A stretch of 64,000 nucleotides of DNA from assembly GCF_034190915.1 (NCBI RefSeq), contig NW_026947506.1, positions 29,889,248 through 29,953,247 of the forward strand, read 5' to 3'. Within the stretch, counting starts at the first letter, position 1, and each line of letters begins with the position of its first letter. The DNA is from Cavia porcellus. Its lineage: Eukaryota; Chordata; Mammalia; Rodentia; Caviidae. The translations under genes and the position numbers were made by a program. Below the pieces are notes generated by a model that had not been told where the DNA came from, made no database searches, and was given only the letters and a program-made list of their open reading frames with translations. This document shows positions 1 through 11,085 of this stretch, one piece after another.

Positions 1-450
<450 letters not shown>

Positions 451-868
451 CTAAACGGCCACCAGCTGTGCACCAAGGAGAGGCCCACAGGCCCAGCCTC
501 CGAGCTGCACCCAGCGGGGAGCCTGCTAGAGCTCCACATTAGGACTGGAACTTAGGTTCAGCCACATTTTCCAGCAAGGCCTCCTTGCAAACAGGCCCCA
601 ACAAGATTGGGCACTTAAGGAATTTATGACAGCTCTTCTCCCCTGGAAACTCTTGGCCCAGACTACAACTCAATGAGGAGCAGGCCAGGCGGGAGGCACA
701 TCGTGGAGGCAGAGGGCGCCTCAAGAGAGGGCAAGAGGCCAAAGCCAAAGAAGCAGGCTTAGCTTTGTTTGAAGAGAAATGTGGGGTGGCTTGCTGGAAG
801 CCACTATGGGGAGCCTGGCCCACCACCTACAGCCTTGCCCACCAAATCCCCCTGGGCCCAGCACCCAC

Positions 869-973
869 CAATGCTCCTCTTCCTCCGAATGGGTACAGGT
901 CGTTTCTCGGGAGCATGCTTAGTGGCATGGGGCCCATGGGCTCTCAGGCTGGTCTCCAAGGCATCCTCGGTTC
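869..973 (-). CDS. PDGFA: PDGFA coding exon 3: propeptide and furin site
   Basis: The 105-nt exon runs from acceptor CTACCTGTAG (AG at 975-974) to donor ATTG|GTGGGT (GT at 868-867). It completes a Gly codon, reads 34 codons ([20 protein letters not shown]..., ending ...PIRRKRSI) and leaves one base of a Glu codon. RRKR is the dibasic proprotein-convertase site that separates the propeptide from mature PDGF-A, and mature protein starts at the following Ser-Ile. Compared with the human propeptide I recall several substitutions just upstream of the site (T/A/E/P/A/V at scattered positions). That fits a propeptide under weaker constraint than the growth-factor core. Confidence 0.97.
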
Positions 974-3900
974 CTACAGGTAGAAAGAGAACATGTGACC
1001 AACTGTCTATACCTGTGCGGTACCCCAGGCCTGACCTGCATTGCCCTGAGAAATGGCTCCCCTGGCCTCCCCAAGGTCCTTTCTGCCCAGCAGAGCCTTG
1101 AACCCTTGAAGCTCAGTCCACCAGGCCCTCAAAAGACAGTCTCCACCCCTGACATCCATTTCTACATTCCCACAGGGGCTCTTCAGATACGTAGAGGAGA
1201 AAACACTAAGCCAAAAATATCTCATCAACACAGAAGTCCCCAGAATCAAGCAATTTCAACCAGGCCTACCGGGGAAGGGGCTCTGGGTGGCCTCCTCTGA
1301 GGAAGCTCAGTGAGGCCAGAACCAGGTCAGGGAGGACCCAACCCCACCAACCTCAATCCCAGAGAGCCCACCCCCTCCATAAACTAGGCTTCCATGAAGC
1401 ATCCTAACCTCTGAGGGGCATTGGAAGCAACTCCCAACTGGGCTATGAGCCAGGCCGGACCAGTTCCTGAAATAAGCCTGCTCTGAGGGCCAGAGGCCAT
1501 GAGAAAATGCAAGAGGTGTGGCTGCTCACAGAGTGTAAAGGGAGGAGTGGCCACCAGCCTGAGCAGCGGTCCAGGGTGTCTGCAGAGAAGGGGGCAGCAA
1601 CAGGAAGGAAAGCAGGCAGCTTTCTGTACCTGCAACCATGTTCTGCAGCAAGGGCCACCACTCGGTAGGAAAGGAGTCACAATGACCCAGAGCAACCACC
1701 CCACAGGATATCACAGCCCCATACAGAGGAAGGGGGCTATAACACACAGCCCCTATCCTGACCTCTCTGATTTCTGGGTGGAGATGGACACATGGCATGC
1801 CACCTGTTATGTGAATCCAAAAGCTCATCATAGCCTGACCTGGCCTCCTTGCCCATCCTCTGTGCTTCCTCCATCCTGTTTCCAGGGGAAATAATCCAGA
1901 GACATGTGCCCAACAGACAGGACTCATACATTCACTGGGTTCTCATCCTGCGGCTTCCCTTCCTTCTCCAGAAGCATGAATGACACAACAGTCACCAGCC
2001 CAGATCTAGGACCCAACCCAGCACCGGACATACAACCCAAGGTCCTTTCTACCCTGCATCCCCACACACCAAGAGTCTGCAAACCAAATGAAGAAGTCTA
2101 GGCCTCCTATACTCCAGAGATGCCTTAAACCAGCACATTTGGAATGAAAACAAAAACTCAAATAAAGTATGAATGGCAGGGCTGGGGATTTATAGCTCAC
2201 TGGCATAAGCGCCTGCCTTGCAAGTATAGTATTGAGTTCGATCCCCGGTACCAAAAAAAAGTATGAATGGCAAAGACTAAGTCCGAGCAGAACTCGCCTT
2301 TTCACTTAAATGATTCAATGTTCCAATACCACTGATTTTTTTTTTTTGAGACTCAAATAAGATCAGAAAAGAACTACTCATGCAGTAAGAATGTCCCATC
2401 AACCATTACAAGGAGTATTTTTTTTTTCCCTCACAAAACAGTGACATTGTGAGTCACGCCCTGGTGGTGGCCATCTTGCCACCACCAAATCAAAGAGCCA
2501 GGGTCCAGTTCAAGGTAAAACTTAGCACAGGCATCAGTATGGTCTTTGCTACAGCTGTGCTTGGGCCAGCTGCTTCTGGGCATCAGGCATTACCCGCCAT
2601 CCATCGTTTCTGAGGAAAGGAGGCTCAGAAAAATGAACAAGCCAAGGGCAGATGGCTGGGGATGGGACCAGCCGGCCCAGTGAAGTGGACCCCCCACCTT
2701 AAGAGGTCAGGCTTCTTGGCTCAGCTCAATGCCCAGAGGGGACACAGCCCTGACAGCTCATCAGCGCTGCTGATAGCCAACTATAACTTCTTTAGACAAG
2801 ACAGAGTGGGAGTGGCTCCTATTCAAACAAGCCCACTCTTGTGCCCATCAAGTTGGGTGGTCACAGACCAAAAGCCAATCCACGCTCCAAGGAGCTGTTC
2901 GGATTTGTGCTGGGTGAAAAGAACCCACCTAAGCAGGAACTTAGAGATCAGGACTGATCCCTGGTGGGGCAGCAGGAAGCAGTCTCCAAATTCTCTTAAG
3001 ACAATTAATCAGGCAGTTTCCCTTTTGTCTTTATGCACAGACATCATGCAAGACAAGGGAAACTCCTCCAGCCCTGTCCTGGTCGGCTGTGTGAGTGGCC
3101 GGGATGTTTATGTATCAGTTACTCAATGACCCAGGGCGCCTGGCCAGCCAGCTCTGGAGAACAAAGCTCCAGCCGCCACACTACACAGGACAACAGGCCC
3201 CAACTCTACAGCTGGCTGATGGTCACCCCAAGACTCACACTGGCCTCTGAGCCCAAATAGCCTGGGAAAGCCACCCAGCATCCCTCTCCTCTCCAGTGCA
3301 CATCCCAGTTGCTCCAGGCTCACCACATTCCCAGCACTTAAAGGAATGCACGCCTCCGGAGGAGGGGCAGAGTTAAGAGGTTTCCATCTACACAGTGGGG
3401 ATGGGTGTGCCAGGTACAACGCCCCACCCACTCAAGGGAGGAGTTAGGCGAGGCCTGGGACACCTCAAAGCCTCCTCCTGGCACCCTGCAACCTTCCCTG
3501 TCCCCAGAGTCCTCCTGGAGACTGCAGCAGGGTTAGTCACAGTGGATTATCCCAGCACCCTGCCTCTTCTCCATCGGTCCCTCCCCTACATTGTCATGGG
3601 CGCCTACCAGAGGGCAGTGCTCCCAACAGGATAAAGGATGCCTCTGACTAGACCTAGAAAGGTCAGGGCTGGGATGGCAACTTTGTCTGAGTTTGGGCCA
3701 CCACAAGCCACCTACAACCTAATCCAGCAAGCAGTCTGAAGCATTGGGCTCCACATTTCAGGTAGGAACCAGAATGCAGGGGCCAGCCCTGTCCTCAGGT
3801 CAGATAGGACCCTCCTGTTTTTAGGGTACTACATCAGGTGGAAGGAGACTCACTTTAGAATTTCAAATTGAGGCACAGGGAGAGGAAGGAGAGTTGGTCT

Positions 3901-5567
3901 CTGTTTCCAGGGCTCTGGGCAAATCTCATCTGGACCCCAAAACACCTGACACATGTACAGGACTGGAATTTCCACCCTGCCACACACTGGGCAGGGGAGG
4001 AGTCAGACGCAAGGATGATGCCCAAGCTACCCACACACCCACCCCCACACAGAGAGGCAACCTGACACTTGCTAGGAGGACAGGAGGTGTACCCCTCCTA
4101 GGCCCCAACCCAGAAGCCCCCAGGTCAGGAATGCAGTCAGCAAACCCTATAGAACAGCAAAGCTAAAATGTTAATGGATAGGGGTGGAGAGGAGGAGCTG
4201 CAGAGACCAGAATAAGAATGGTCCTGGCAGAAAGTGAATGGCCCATTTCCCGGTGGCACCAACACCCACAGGAGGGAGGCCCAATCCTCCAAGGCCTCAA
4301 CAGCCAAGACTCTCTGGGAGGCAGCTGCCCCAAATCTCCAAATCCATCAGAGACCAGCAAAAACCAGAGTGTCTTCCCCAGCTACCCAAGCCAAATCCTT
4401 TGCCCCAGGCTTGCACATCAAGGGACAAGATCAAAATTCCCCCTGGCCCAGCTCTGATCTACAAGTGAAACCCTACCCTACTCCAGATAAGGATCAGGCA
4501 AAGGATTTCCTGGGTCAAGGAACTGCAGAACCCACAGCCTTGTTAGAAAACGGTTTTGGCATGCAATGAAAACAGCGCAGGCCTCTCCACCACCATAATT
4601 AGGTACAAATTTCCAAATGACTAGACCATGTGATTTTACTTAATTCCCCCACCACCCCCCTTTCCCAAGTAGTTTGCAGGGAGACAGAAATCTTCATTTC
4701 ACTTAAAATTCTTCACTTCAGCTGTCTTTCCTTACTCTGACAAGTCCATCTCCAATCTCTTTTTTCAAGCCAGTAAGAAATTTCCCTGCAGGCGTTATCT
4801 CCCTGGTCAGCGCTGAGGATGGAGTTCCCCAGGCCAAGTGTTAATTTGCAAAAGGGCGCCATGAAGACGTGGAGATCTCCTTCTGCCCTGAGGGAGTACA
4901 GACCCCTAGCACCACCACAAAAACCCCTTTAACCCTTGCTACCCAGATCTAGCCCAACCCTGCTTCAAAGCTCAGCATTTACAAATAAACTGTTTTCTAA
5001 AGTGGCTCAGATCCAGGCCCCGAGGGTGAGCCCCAAAAATAGCCCCCAGAAATGTGTCCAAGGCACGCCTTTTTATTGGGTCGTGAAAAAAAAAAAAAAG
5101 CCTCCCGCAGCTACAGAGGCCCAGCCCCAAAAGGAGCACCGCACCAGCCGACTCCCCTGACAAAGGGGCCGGTCCGGCCAGCTCCGCGCGCCCTCGGGGC
5201 CTCACCAGGAGAACCGCCCAGCGCACAAGCTAGGGCTGTGCGCCCACCCGCGCTCCTCAGGCGCACGCCGAGCCCTGTCCCGGGCGCCCTCTATGCTGCT
5301 GAACTTTCTGTGACACACAGTGTTTCCCTCAAACGCAGAAACATTCCCGGAGCAAGCGAAGAGCCTTCAGCAGCCACTGAAGAGAAAGTGGCGACTGGAA
5401 GAGAAACGCCTGACTCATGCGCCTGGGCGTTTATGGCCGGGGAGTGGATTCTGACCTTTCGGTGCGCTCCTGCGCGGCGCCCGGCCCGCCGCGCGCTGGG
5501 GGGCGGCTCGGCCACACTCTCTCCCTGCCCGCGCCCTCCCCGCGCCAAGGGCTGGGGCGCGATTTAC
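974..5567 (-). other. PDGFA: PDGFA intron 2 (4.6 kb)
   Basis: The intron lies between donor 5567-5566 and acceptor 975-974. It contains one ID-type SINE (2179-2260), short T-runs at 2337-2347 and 2420-2429, and otherwise unique, moderately GC-rich sequence. No exon-like reading frame with good splice sites was seen on either strand. The right-hand 400 bases belong to the CpG island. Confidence 0.85.
2179..2260 (+). mobile_element. ID-type (tRNA-Ala-derived) SINE
   Basis: The body starts GGGCTGGGGATTTATAGCTC and continues through GAGTTCGATCCCCGGTACC (an intact B-box) into an A8 tail. A perfect 12-bp target-site duplication, gtatgaatggca, flanks it at 2167-2178 and 2261-2272. It is inserted antisense to PDGFA in intron 2. 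The A-box carries a two-base insertion (TTATAGCTCAC). Confidence 0.95.
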
Positions 5568-5664
5568 CTACGGAGTCTATCTCCAGGAGTCGCTGGAGGT
5601 CCCGGATGCTGTGGATCTGACTGCGAGCCAGCCGCTCGATCAGCTCGCGGGGGATCTCAGCTTC
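5568..5664 (-). CDS. PDGFA: PDGFA coding exon 2: start of propeptide
   Basis: The 97-nt exon has acceptor GCTTGCAG (AG at 5666-5665) and donor GTAG|GTAAAT (GT at 5567-5566). It encodes 32 codons beginning [16 protein letters not shown] and ending LLEIDSV, plus the first base of a Gly codon completed by exon 3. This is the conserved amino-terminal propeptide segment found in PDGF-A. The phase-0 entry and phase-1 exit match exon 1 and exon 3 exactly. Confidence 0.98.
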
Positions 5665-6853
5665 CTGCAAGCAGACCACACAGTCAGCGCCCGGGGTGGT
5701 GAGACCCCAAGTTGCTGCCCCAATCCTTGTCCACCTTCTGCAAAAGGATACCCACCATGCTTTTACGCATCGTAACAAAATCCTCCCTCCTCCCACCCCG
5801 CCACAAGCCAGCAAGCCTTGCCCTGCGGGTGTCAGTTACGGGGGTCTAGGGGCAGCGAGGGGCTCCGGAGTTTCTGATTTAACAGTGAGACAGACATCTA
5901 GAAAAAGCGAATCGAAATGCGTCACGGGTCGACAACGAAAGTCGCGGCAGCCCCAACACTTTAATCTAGCCAGGGTCTTAAATTTCACGCCCCAGAATCC
6001 CGGCGGAGCCCGCAGAGGAGAGGGTCTCCCCTCGCCACACAGGCACGCGCGCGCCCCACCCCGGCCGCGGCCTTAGCGCGGACTAGGACACCCAAATCCA
6101 GCCGGCGGCTGGGGGAGGCTGCAGGGCAAGCTAGGGTTAAATATCCACCTCCCGGCTCTCCCGTGCCTGCCCAGCCCATTCCCACCACTCGGCCTCCACC
6201 CTCCCCTCCACGTTTTTAGAGGGAGTGGGGGTTTGGGGAGGGGGGCTCAAGCACTAAGTTCCCACGACAGGGGCTGTGGAAAGTCATTCATCACAGCTAA
6301 GCTCCCGGGGACCTGGGGTGGGGGGTGGGGACGCCGGCGGTGGTGGGAGGGCGCGGGCGCAGGCCCGGCCCCAGCTGCCTTGCTCAGCCACCTGTAAGCA
6401 GGCCCGGGGCAGGCGGGACTGAGGCGGCCCGGCGCCCAGCCGGGATCGAAGACCAGGAATTCGGGCTGCGGCGCGGCAGTGCCCACCCTGGGCTTCCGCC
6501 GCAGCCCCGCTGCCCGCCCAAGGCTCTGCAGGCTCACTCACACCCCCTTCACCGCCGCGCCCCGGCTGCCCCTCCCCGGGGAGGTGCCCGCGCCCCGCGA
6601 AGTTTTCTCCCCACTCGTCTGTCTCGCCGCTCCCCCGTCCCTCCGAGGCAGAGCGACGCAACACGCTGGAAACTCACCAGACACACTTGGGCATGGCAGA
6701 AAATAGAACCCAGTTGGGAAAATTTAAAAACAGACCACCTCCATCAGAAATCAAACGGCCCTGCAGAACCTGGGTGCCCTGGCCCGCAGGCGGCCGCGGG
6801 GGACGTGCGCCCTGGGAGCCGGGAAGGGGCTGGGGCGCGGGGGTGGCACCCAC

Positions 6854-6916
6854 CTCGGCCAGGGCATGGGCGAGGTATCCGCAGGCGAGGAGCAGCAAGC
6901 AAGTCCAGGTCCTCAT
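6854..6916 (-). CDS. PDGFA: PDGFA coding exon 1: start codon and signal peptide
   Basis: The ATG is at 6916-6914. The 63-nt coding segment ends GCCGAG|GTGGGT, with donor GT at 6853-6852. The 21 residues run from MRTWTC through a Leu-rich core (LLLLACGYLAH) to ALAE and form a textbook secretory signal peptide with small residues before the cleavage point. The Trp at residue 4 resembles mouse and rat rather than human (Leu), from memory. The start context is GCGATGA. No in-frame ATG lies between here and the predicted transcription start, which supports this start. The stop of an upstream ORF overlaps this ATG (see 6913-7008). Confidence 0.97.
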
Positions 6917-7008
6917 CGCGTCCCGAGGCGCTGGCGGCTCGGCGGGGAGGCGAGGCCGCGGGGCGGGCGCTCCAGCCGGGCTCCTGTGGCGGCGAGATTC
7001 AGTACCAT
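6913..7008 (-). promoter_or_regulatory. PDGFA: PDGFA upstream ORF 2 (31 codons, overlaps start as ATGA)
   Basis: The ATG at 7008-7006 has a strong initiation context (GGGATGG: purine at -3, G at +4). The frame stays open for 31 codons and ends with TGA at 6915-6913. That stop shares two bases with the PDGFA start codon (ATGA, 6916-6913). The peptide starts MVLNLAATGARLERP and does not resemble a known domain. Translation of PDGF-A would need leaky scanning, reinitiation by the terminating ribosome, or another entry mode. The arrangement is seen directly; its effect is inferred. Confidence 0.75.
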
Positions 7009-7755
7009 CCCTCAGGGAGCGCGGCCCGGAGGAGGGCGGCGCGGAGAGGGAGCCGGCGGAGCGCGCCCGGCGCGAGCTGCGAGTGCGGCGCCCGCGAAGA
7101 GGAGGAGGCTGGGGAGTGCGCGCCCGCCGCGCCGGGAGCCTCCTGGGCCGCCGGGTAGGGGGTGGGGACGGAAGGGGCGGAGGGCGGGGGCTGGGCTTCT
7201 TCCTTGGTGCGTTCCCGTCCTGGCCGCCGCCGCGCTGGATCCCCGGCGCTGGCTTTAGGAGCGACCCGGCCGGTAATTCCGCATATTTGCGGGCATCAGC
7301 CCCAGGAGGGACCCCGGAGCGAGGCCGGAGCCGCGGCCGCACCGCCGATCACCTGTCTGGACGCCAGGCTGGGCCCTGGCGCCGGCTCGCGCGCTCCCTG
7401 CGGGCCGCGGGCTGCCCCGCGCGCCCACTTCGGGCCTGCGTGCGCCTCCGGCCTCCTCTAGCCGCCAACGCCGCTGCCCGGCCGGGCACAGCACGGCCCA
7501 GCTCGGCGCGGCCGGCGGCCTGCGTGCGCCCCTCCGCGGCGCGCCCTCGGCTACGCGCGGTGCTCCGCCCTCCACCAGCCAGGGCCGGGCAGAGCCCGGG
7601 GCCTCTCTGCACCGCCCGAGCGGGGGCGCGGGCCTGAGGGCGGGCGCAGGGCCGAGCCGGCGCCGCCGCCGCGGGGAGAGGAGCAGGAGGAGGAGGTGGC
7701 AGCTCTGGCAGGCCCTACTCGATGGAGTTGTGCGGCTCCGCAGGACGCGCGTGTG
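6917..7755 (-). other. PDGFA: PDGFA 5' untranslated leader (about 0.83 kb)
   Basis: This is the region between the TATA-based start and the ATG. It is extremely G+C rich. Its length agrees with the unusually long leader known for human PDGFA mRNA. It contains exactly three upstream ATGs (at 7296, 7284 and 7008), which form two short upstream ORFs. No splice site pair was recognised inside it. The right boundary is inferred. Confidence 0.75.
7255..7296 (-). promoter_or_regulatory. PDGFA: PDGFA upstream ORF 1 (13 codons)
   Basis: Two in-frame ATGs (7296 and 7284) open a short frame, MPANMRNYRPGRS, that stops at TAA 7257-7255. This is about 340 nt before the main start. The first ATG has a weak context (C at -3). 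The second has A at -3. It is too short to call a gene, but it is the first AUG a scanning ribosome would meet. Confidence 0.6.
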
Positions 7756-7780
7756 GAACCCGCGGGCCGCGGGGAGGGGG

Positions 7781-7785
7781 TTATA
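7781..7785 (-). promoter_or_regulatory. PDGFA: PDGFA TATA box
   Basis: Minus-strand TATAA lies in the context GCGCTATAACCCCC, directly downstream of the G-rich element at 7802-7831 and about 870 nt upstream of the ATG. The human PDGFA promoter has the same arrangement of a G-rich element followed by a TATA box. Confidence 0.85.
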
Positions 7786-7801
7786 GCGCCGCCGTCGCCG
7801 C

Positions 7802-7831
7802 GCCCCTCCCCCGCCCCCGCCCCCGCCTCCC
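7802..7831 (-). promoter_or_regulatory. PDGFA: PDGFA G-rich nuclease-hypersensitive element (G-quadruplex-prone)
   Basis: On the minus strand the segment is GAGGC followed by three GGGGGC-type blocks and GGGGGAGGGG. It holds at least four runs of four or five G. It matches the well-studied proximal element of the human PDGFA promoter, which binds SP1/EGR1/WT1-type zinc fingers and folds into G-quadruplex (G strand) and i-motif (C strand) forms. It ends about 17 bases upstream of the TATA box. Confidence 0.9.
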
Positions 7832-9709
7832 TCGGATTCCGGGCCCGGGACCCGCACCTCGGAAGGCTGAGGGGGTCGTGCGGGCAGGGACGGGTGCGGC
7901 TACGGCCGCCGCTGCAGTGACCACACACGCGCTCACACGGGCAGCGAGATCCATCAGAGACCCGCGCCCAGCTCCGAGCCTTGGCGCCGGGTCTCTCTGC
8001 GCGCCCCTCCCTCGGGCTTGCCCACCCTCCAGTGCCAGCTGCAATTCTGCGGCACCGGGCGGGGAGGGGAGGAGGCCGCCGCAGAAGCGCTGCTGCCGGC
8101 GGCTTGCCTCTCCCGGGCCTCGGCAGCAGCAGAGGGCAGCGCCCAAGGCCGCTGCGCCAAAAAGGGCATAAGAGCCGGCCTGGCCCCCGCCCGGCGCTGC
8201 GCTGGGGCGCGTTCCACCGCTAGGTCCCAGGGCCCCTGTCTTCCCCTCTCCATAAAAGTCGGGATGGGGGGGGATGAGCCTCTGTGGATAGGTGGGGCGG
8301 TTTTAAAGGCGCGTCTGGGGCACTCACCTGGCGGCTGCCACGCGCCCCCGCCCAAGATCCGAAGCCTGGGGCACCTGCTTGAGGAACCTCCACCCACATT
8401 TCGAGGTGGGAAGGAACCCAGATCGGATAGGGGGGCTGCGGCCCGCTTCATCCCCACCCTGAGACCCTGCGCCAAGTACCCACTCCCTCGCGAGAAGCCA
8501 GGCCGCATCCTGAGCCGGGAACTGGGGCTGGACGGAACGAAGAGAAAAGAGGCTACTGAGGAACCCCTGGGTTCTGCGTCGGAATCCGCGGGGCGCACAG
8601 AGCGCCACCTCCGGCCAAGGCGCAGCACGGAGCGCCTTGTGGGGAACTAGGCGCAGACCTAGGTCCGAGCCGGGCTGGGCGGTTTCCTTTGCCACCTCAA
8701 AAAAGGGCGCGCAGGTCGGGATGGATTACACCCGGCTAGACAGGTGGGATTGCAACCCGACGGCTAGCGCAGGCGCTCTCTTTCGAAGGGACATGCTGTC
8801 GGTGTGTTTGCTGGGGTTGTCTTGTCGACTCCAAAGCTAGACTTCTAGGCCTGTGGAGACTAGGAGACACCTGATGGGTGGGGAACCGAGGATTCCGCCC
8901 ATCCTGGCATCACCTCCAACCTGTGGTTTAACACCGCCTCGGCCGTCCACCCTCCGGATAAAGGTATAGCCCTGCTAGGGCCTTTCATCCCTAGTTCGGT
9001 GGACTCCGGCATTTCAAAGGCAGAGTCGGCAGGGCGCTCCGGGGGCGCTCGCTAGCCCTCAAAGACCTAGGGGCGGGTCCTCCCCTACTGCTGCCGGAGG
9101 TCCCGCGTTTACGCGCAGTTCTACAAGCCTCCGCATGCCCGCAGTCCCCCACTCCCCCACCGCGACCCCTCGGATGGTCCGGATGGAGGACCAAGGAAAC
9201 TTGGAAAGGTGAAGAAGCACCTGAAACCCCGGCCATCTGCCCTGGTAGAGCCTCCTGCTGCTCTGGAGGGGCTTTCTGGAAGGCAATCCCGGGTCGAGCC
9301 CTCACCTTCTTATCCCGGGAGTTGTGCGCGTCGTGACCTGCACGGCCTTGAGTTCCTCGCTAGCAGAGGGGACGCGAGGAGACCTCCTTGGGGTTCAAGG
9401 ACCCCGAGTGACAGCGGGCGTGGGAATCCGGGAGGAAGGTCGCGTTGCATTGCGGACAGGATACCGAGTCCTCCCGGCCCCAACCCCCGCATGGAGCTGC
9501 GGGTTCCTGGGACCCCGCGTGGACTTTGCTTTGCTCTGCCCACCTTACCCGCCCGGCGCTGTAGGGGCGCCCAGCTGGAGTTGAAGGCGGGCAAGGAAGA
9601 TCCGAGGACGCGGAAAGGGGCACCCTAGGCGGGAGCCTGGGCGCATCACCCCGGGACGCGGGAGCTGCGGGGCGCGCGGCGCAGGCATCTCTTGAATCGC
9701 CAGCAGCTA

Positions 9710-9719
9710 TTAAAAATAA
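9710..9719 (+). promoter_or_regulatory. MEF2-type site
   Basis: TTAAAAATAA fits the MEF2 consensus YTAWWWWTAR at every position. It sits 11 bases from the X-box in otherwise GC-rich DNA. It is a motif match only. Confidence 0.4.
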
Positions 9720-9730
9720 AACCGCGACCC

Positions 9731-9744
9731 GTCGCCATGGCGAC
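9731..9744. promoter_or_regulatory. Palindromic RFX X-box-like site
   Basis: GTCGCCATGGCGAC is a perfect 14-bp inverted repeat and differs from the RFX1-class X-box GTTGCCATGGCAAC by one symmetric change. It also contains a GCCAT core recognised by YY1. It lies about 1.98 kb upstream of the predicted PDGFA start. Confidence 0.55.
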
Positions 9745-10967
9745 AACAGCAGCTACGGCGCGAGGGTGGTGAGAACTTGGGCAGCCGCGCGACAGACGGG
9801 GGTGGGACGGGCCTCGGGCTTAGGCGCTGTCGAGCCCCTGTGCGCCCTGCTTGGGATAGGGAATCCGAACCCCCCCCCCAAAAAAAAGCGTCCATCCTCC
9901 AAACCTAGGAAAAAGTGAACCCCTAGACACCGTTTTCTGGGAACTGGAAATAGAGATTCGGTAGGACCGCCTGCTCCAAGAGGCCAGAGGCCTTGATGGG
10001 GACCACGCCGCGTGGGCCTCCCCCCCCCCCCCACCCCGTCACCTTTTCCTCCAATCAAACTCCTGGCTCTCCATTTCAGCCGGTTAGGGAGACACTGTGT
10101 GAGGAGTGTGTTAAGGATTGGGGCCGCGAGTGGAGAGGTGCGAGCTGAGCCAGACGGCCTGGCGGAGTCGCGCGTGCGGGGGCTGCAGCACCTGTCCAGC
10201 CCAACCCGTCGTGATCCCAGCGGGTGGAAGGGATCACATGCTTCCTTCTGGCTGGGAGTCGAGTTTCACTTCCAGCCGCTATTAGGCGGTTCACACGGTT
10301 CACTGCAAACATTTGATAATGAGGCTAAATATACTTTGAGTCGGAGGAGGCGTGGGCGCCGCTGCCCGAGCGCGTGGGCGCGGCACCCCAGGCTCCGCGG
10401 GGCATCCCCGCCCATGCCCTAGCTGTGCGGCGCGGACTCCAAGGCCGACTGGAGCGGCTTGGTGTGGGAGAAATCGCGGCCATGTGCTGCCAGCGGAAAA
10501 AGTTCAGCCCTACCAACAGGCGCGCGTCCGGAGGACTGTGGGCGCCGGAGGTCAGCCCGAGGGCCCCGGGCGGAAAGAGCGGGCTCAGTGAGGAACTCGG
10601 GGCTTCGGGTACTGGTAGGAGAGAAAGTACACCTGGCAGCAAAGAGACCGGTCGCCCCGGAGCCCACACTTCCGGCCGACCTCGGGCTCCATGCACGCCC
10701 AGACCTGCCCAGGGGCCCATAATTAAGGTATCAGGTGCACCAAGTGGGCTGAGAGGCCCCGGCATCTACGGTGCCTCAGTGGGGTGGGTCTGTATCTTGC
10801 ATGTTTCCTCCAGACACTACCCCCCAGAGAAGGAGCAGCCTTTCCTCCAGAACCCAGTGCCCTGTTCCTGTGTAGCCCTCACCTTAAAACCAACCCCAGC
10901 CTATCCTCACTCTGCATGTTCAGGGCTCCTTCCATGACTTGACACTAGTAGGTGCTCAATTTTGGGG

Positions 10968-11085
10968 GTTATTGTTATTTTAGTAATAGTGACTGATGCT
11001 TGCTGAGCACCTGGGTTGTGCCAGGCTGATGCCATGCTCTTTCTATGCACAATTTCAATTCACATTTATTTAGCAAACCTAAAAC
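10968..11085 (+). repeat. MIR-like ancient SINE fragment
   Basis: The text around TGCTGAGCACCTGGGTTGTGCCAGG and the following CATTTATTTAGC resembles the MIR core (stretch for increasing distance of a life-cycle phrase in MIR: GAGCACCTACTATGTGCCAGG). It is strongly diverged and has no tail or flanking repeat. Confidence 0.55.

Larger units (their letters stand above)
5150..8700. promoter_or_regulatory. PDGFA: CpG island spanning PDGFA exons 1-2 and promoter
   Basis: CG dinucleotides are dense and G+C is very high across PDGFA exon 2, intron 1, exon 1, the leader and about 1 kb upstream. Flanking DNA is CpG-poor. Long open frames here on both strands are by-products of the GC content. The boundaries were judged by eye. 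Confidence 0.85.
9000..10720. promoter_or_regulatory. Second CpG-rich block upstream of PDGFA
   Basis: After a less CpG-rich stretch around 8.8-9.0 kb, CpG density rises again to about 10.7 kb. The block includes the X-box palindrome and a MEF2-like site. It may be an extension of the PDGFA island, or the promoter of an unannotated divergent noncoding RNA. No splice donor was strong enough to argue for the latter. Confidence 0.5.

Noticed and set aside
7301..7342. In-frame upstream extension of PDGFA from a GTG at 7342
   Set aside because: The frame is open for 142 codons before the ATG, but it has no ATG, is compositionally biased, and would bury the clear signal peptide. Initiation at GTG is not supported.
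5052..7857. Several long open frames on both strands in the CpG island (up to about 316 codons)
   Set aside because: They are Arg/Ala/Gly/Pro-rich, overlap one another in different frames and span the PDGFA promoter and leader. This is what stop-poor GC-rich DNA produces.
8200..10700. Possible divergent noncoding gene upstream of PDGFA
   Set aside because: The region is CpG-rich, but I could not see a convincing splice donor/acceptor series or polyadenylation signal on the plus strand. Transcript data would be needed.
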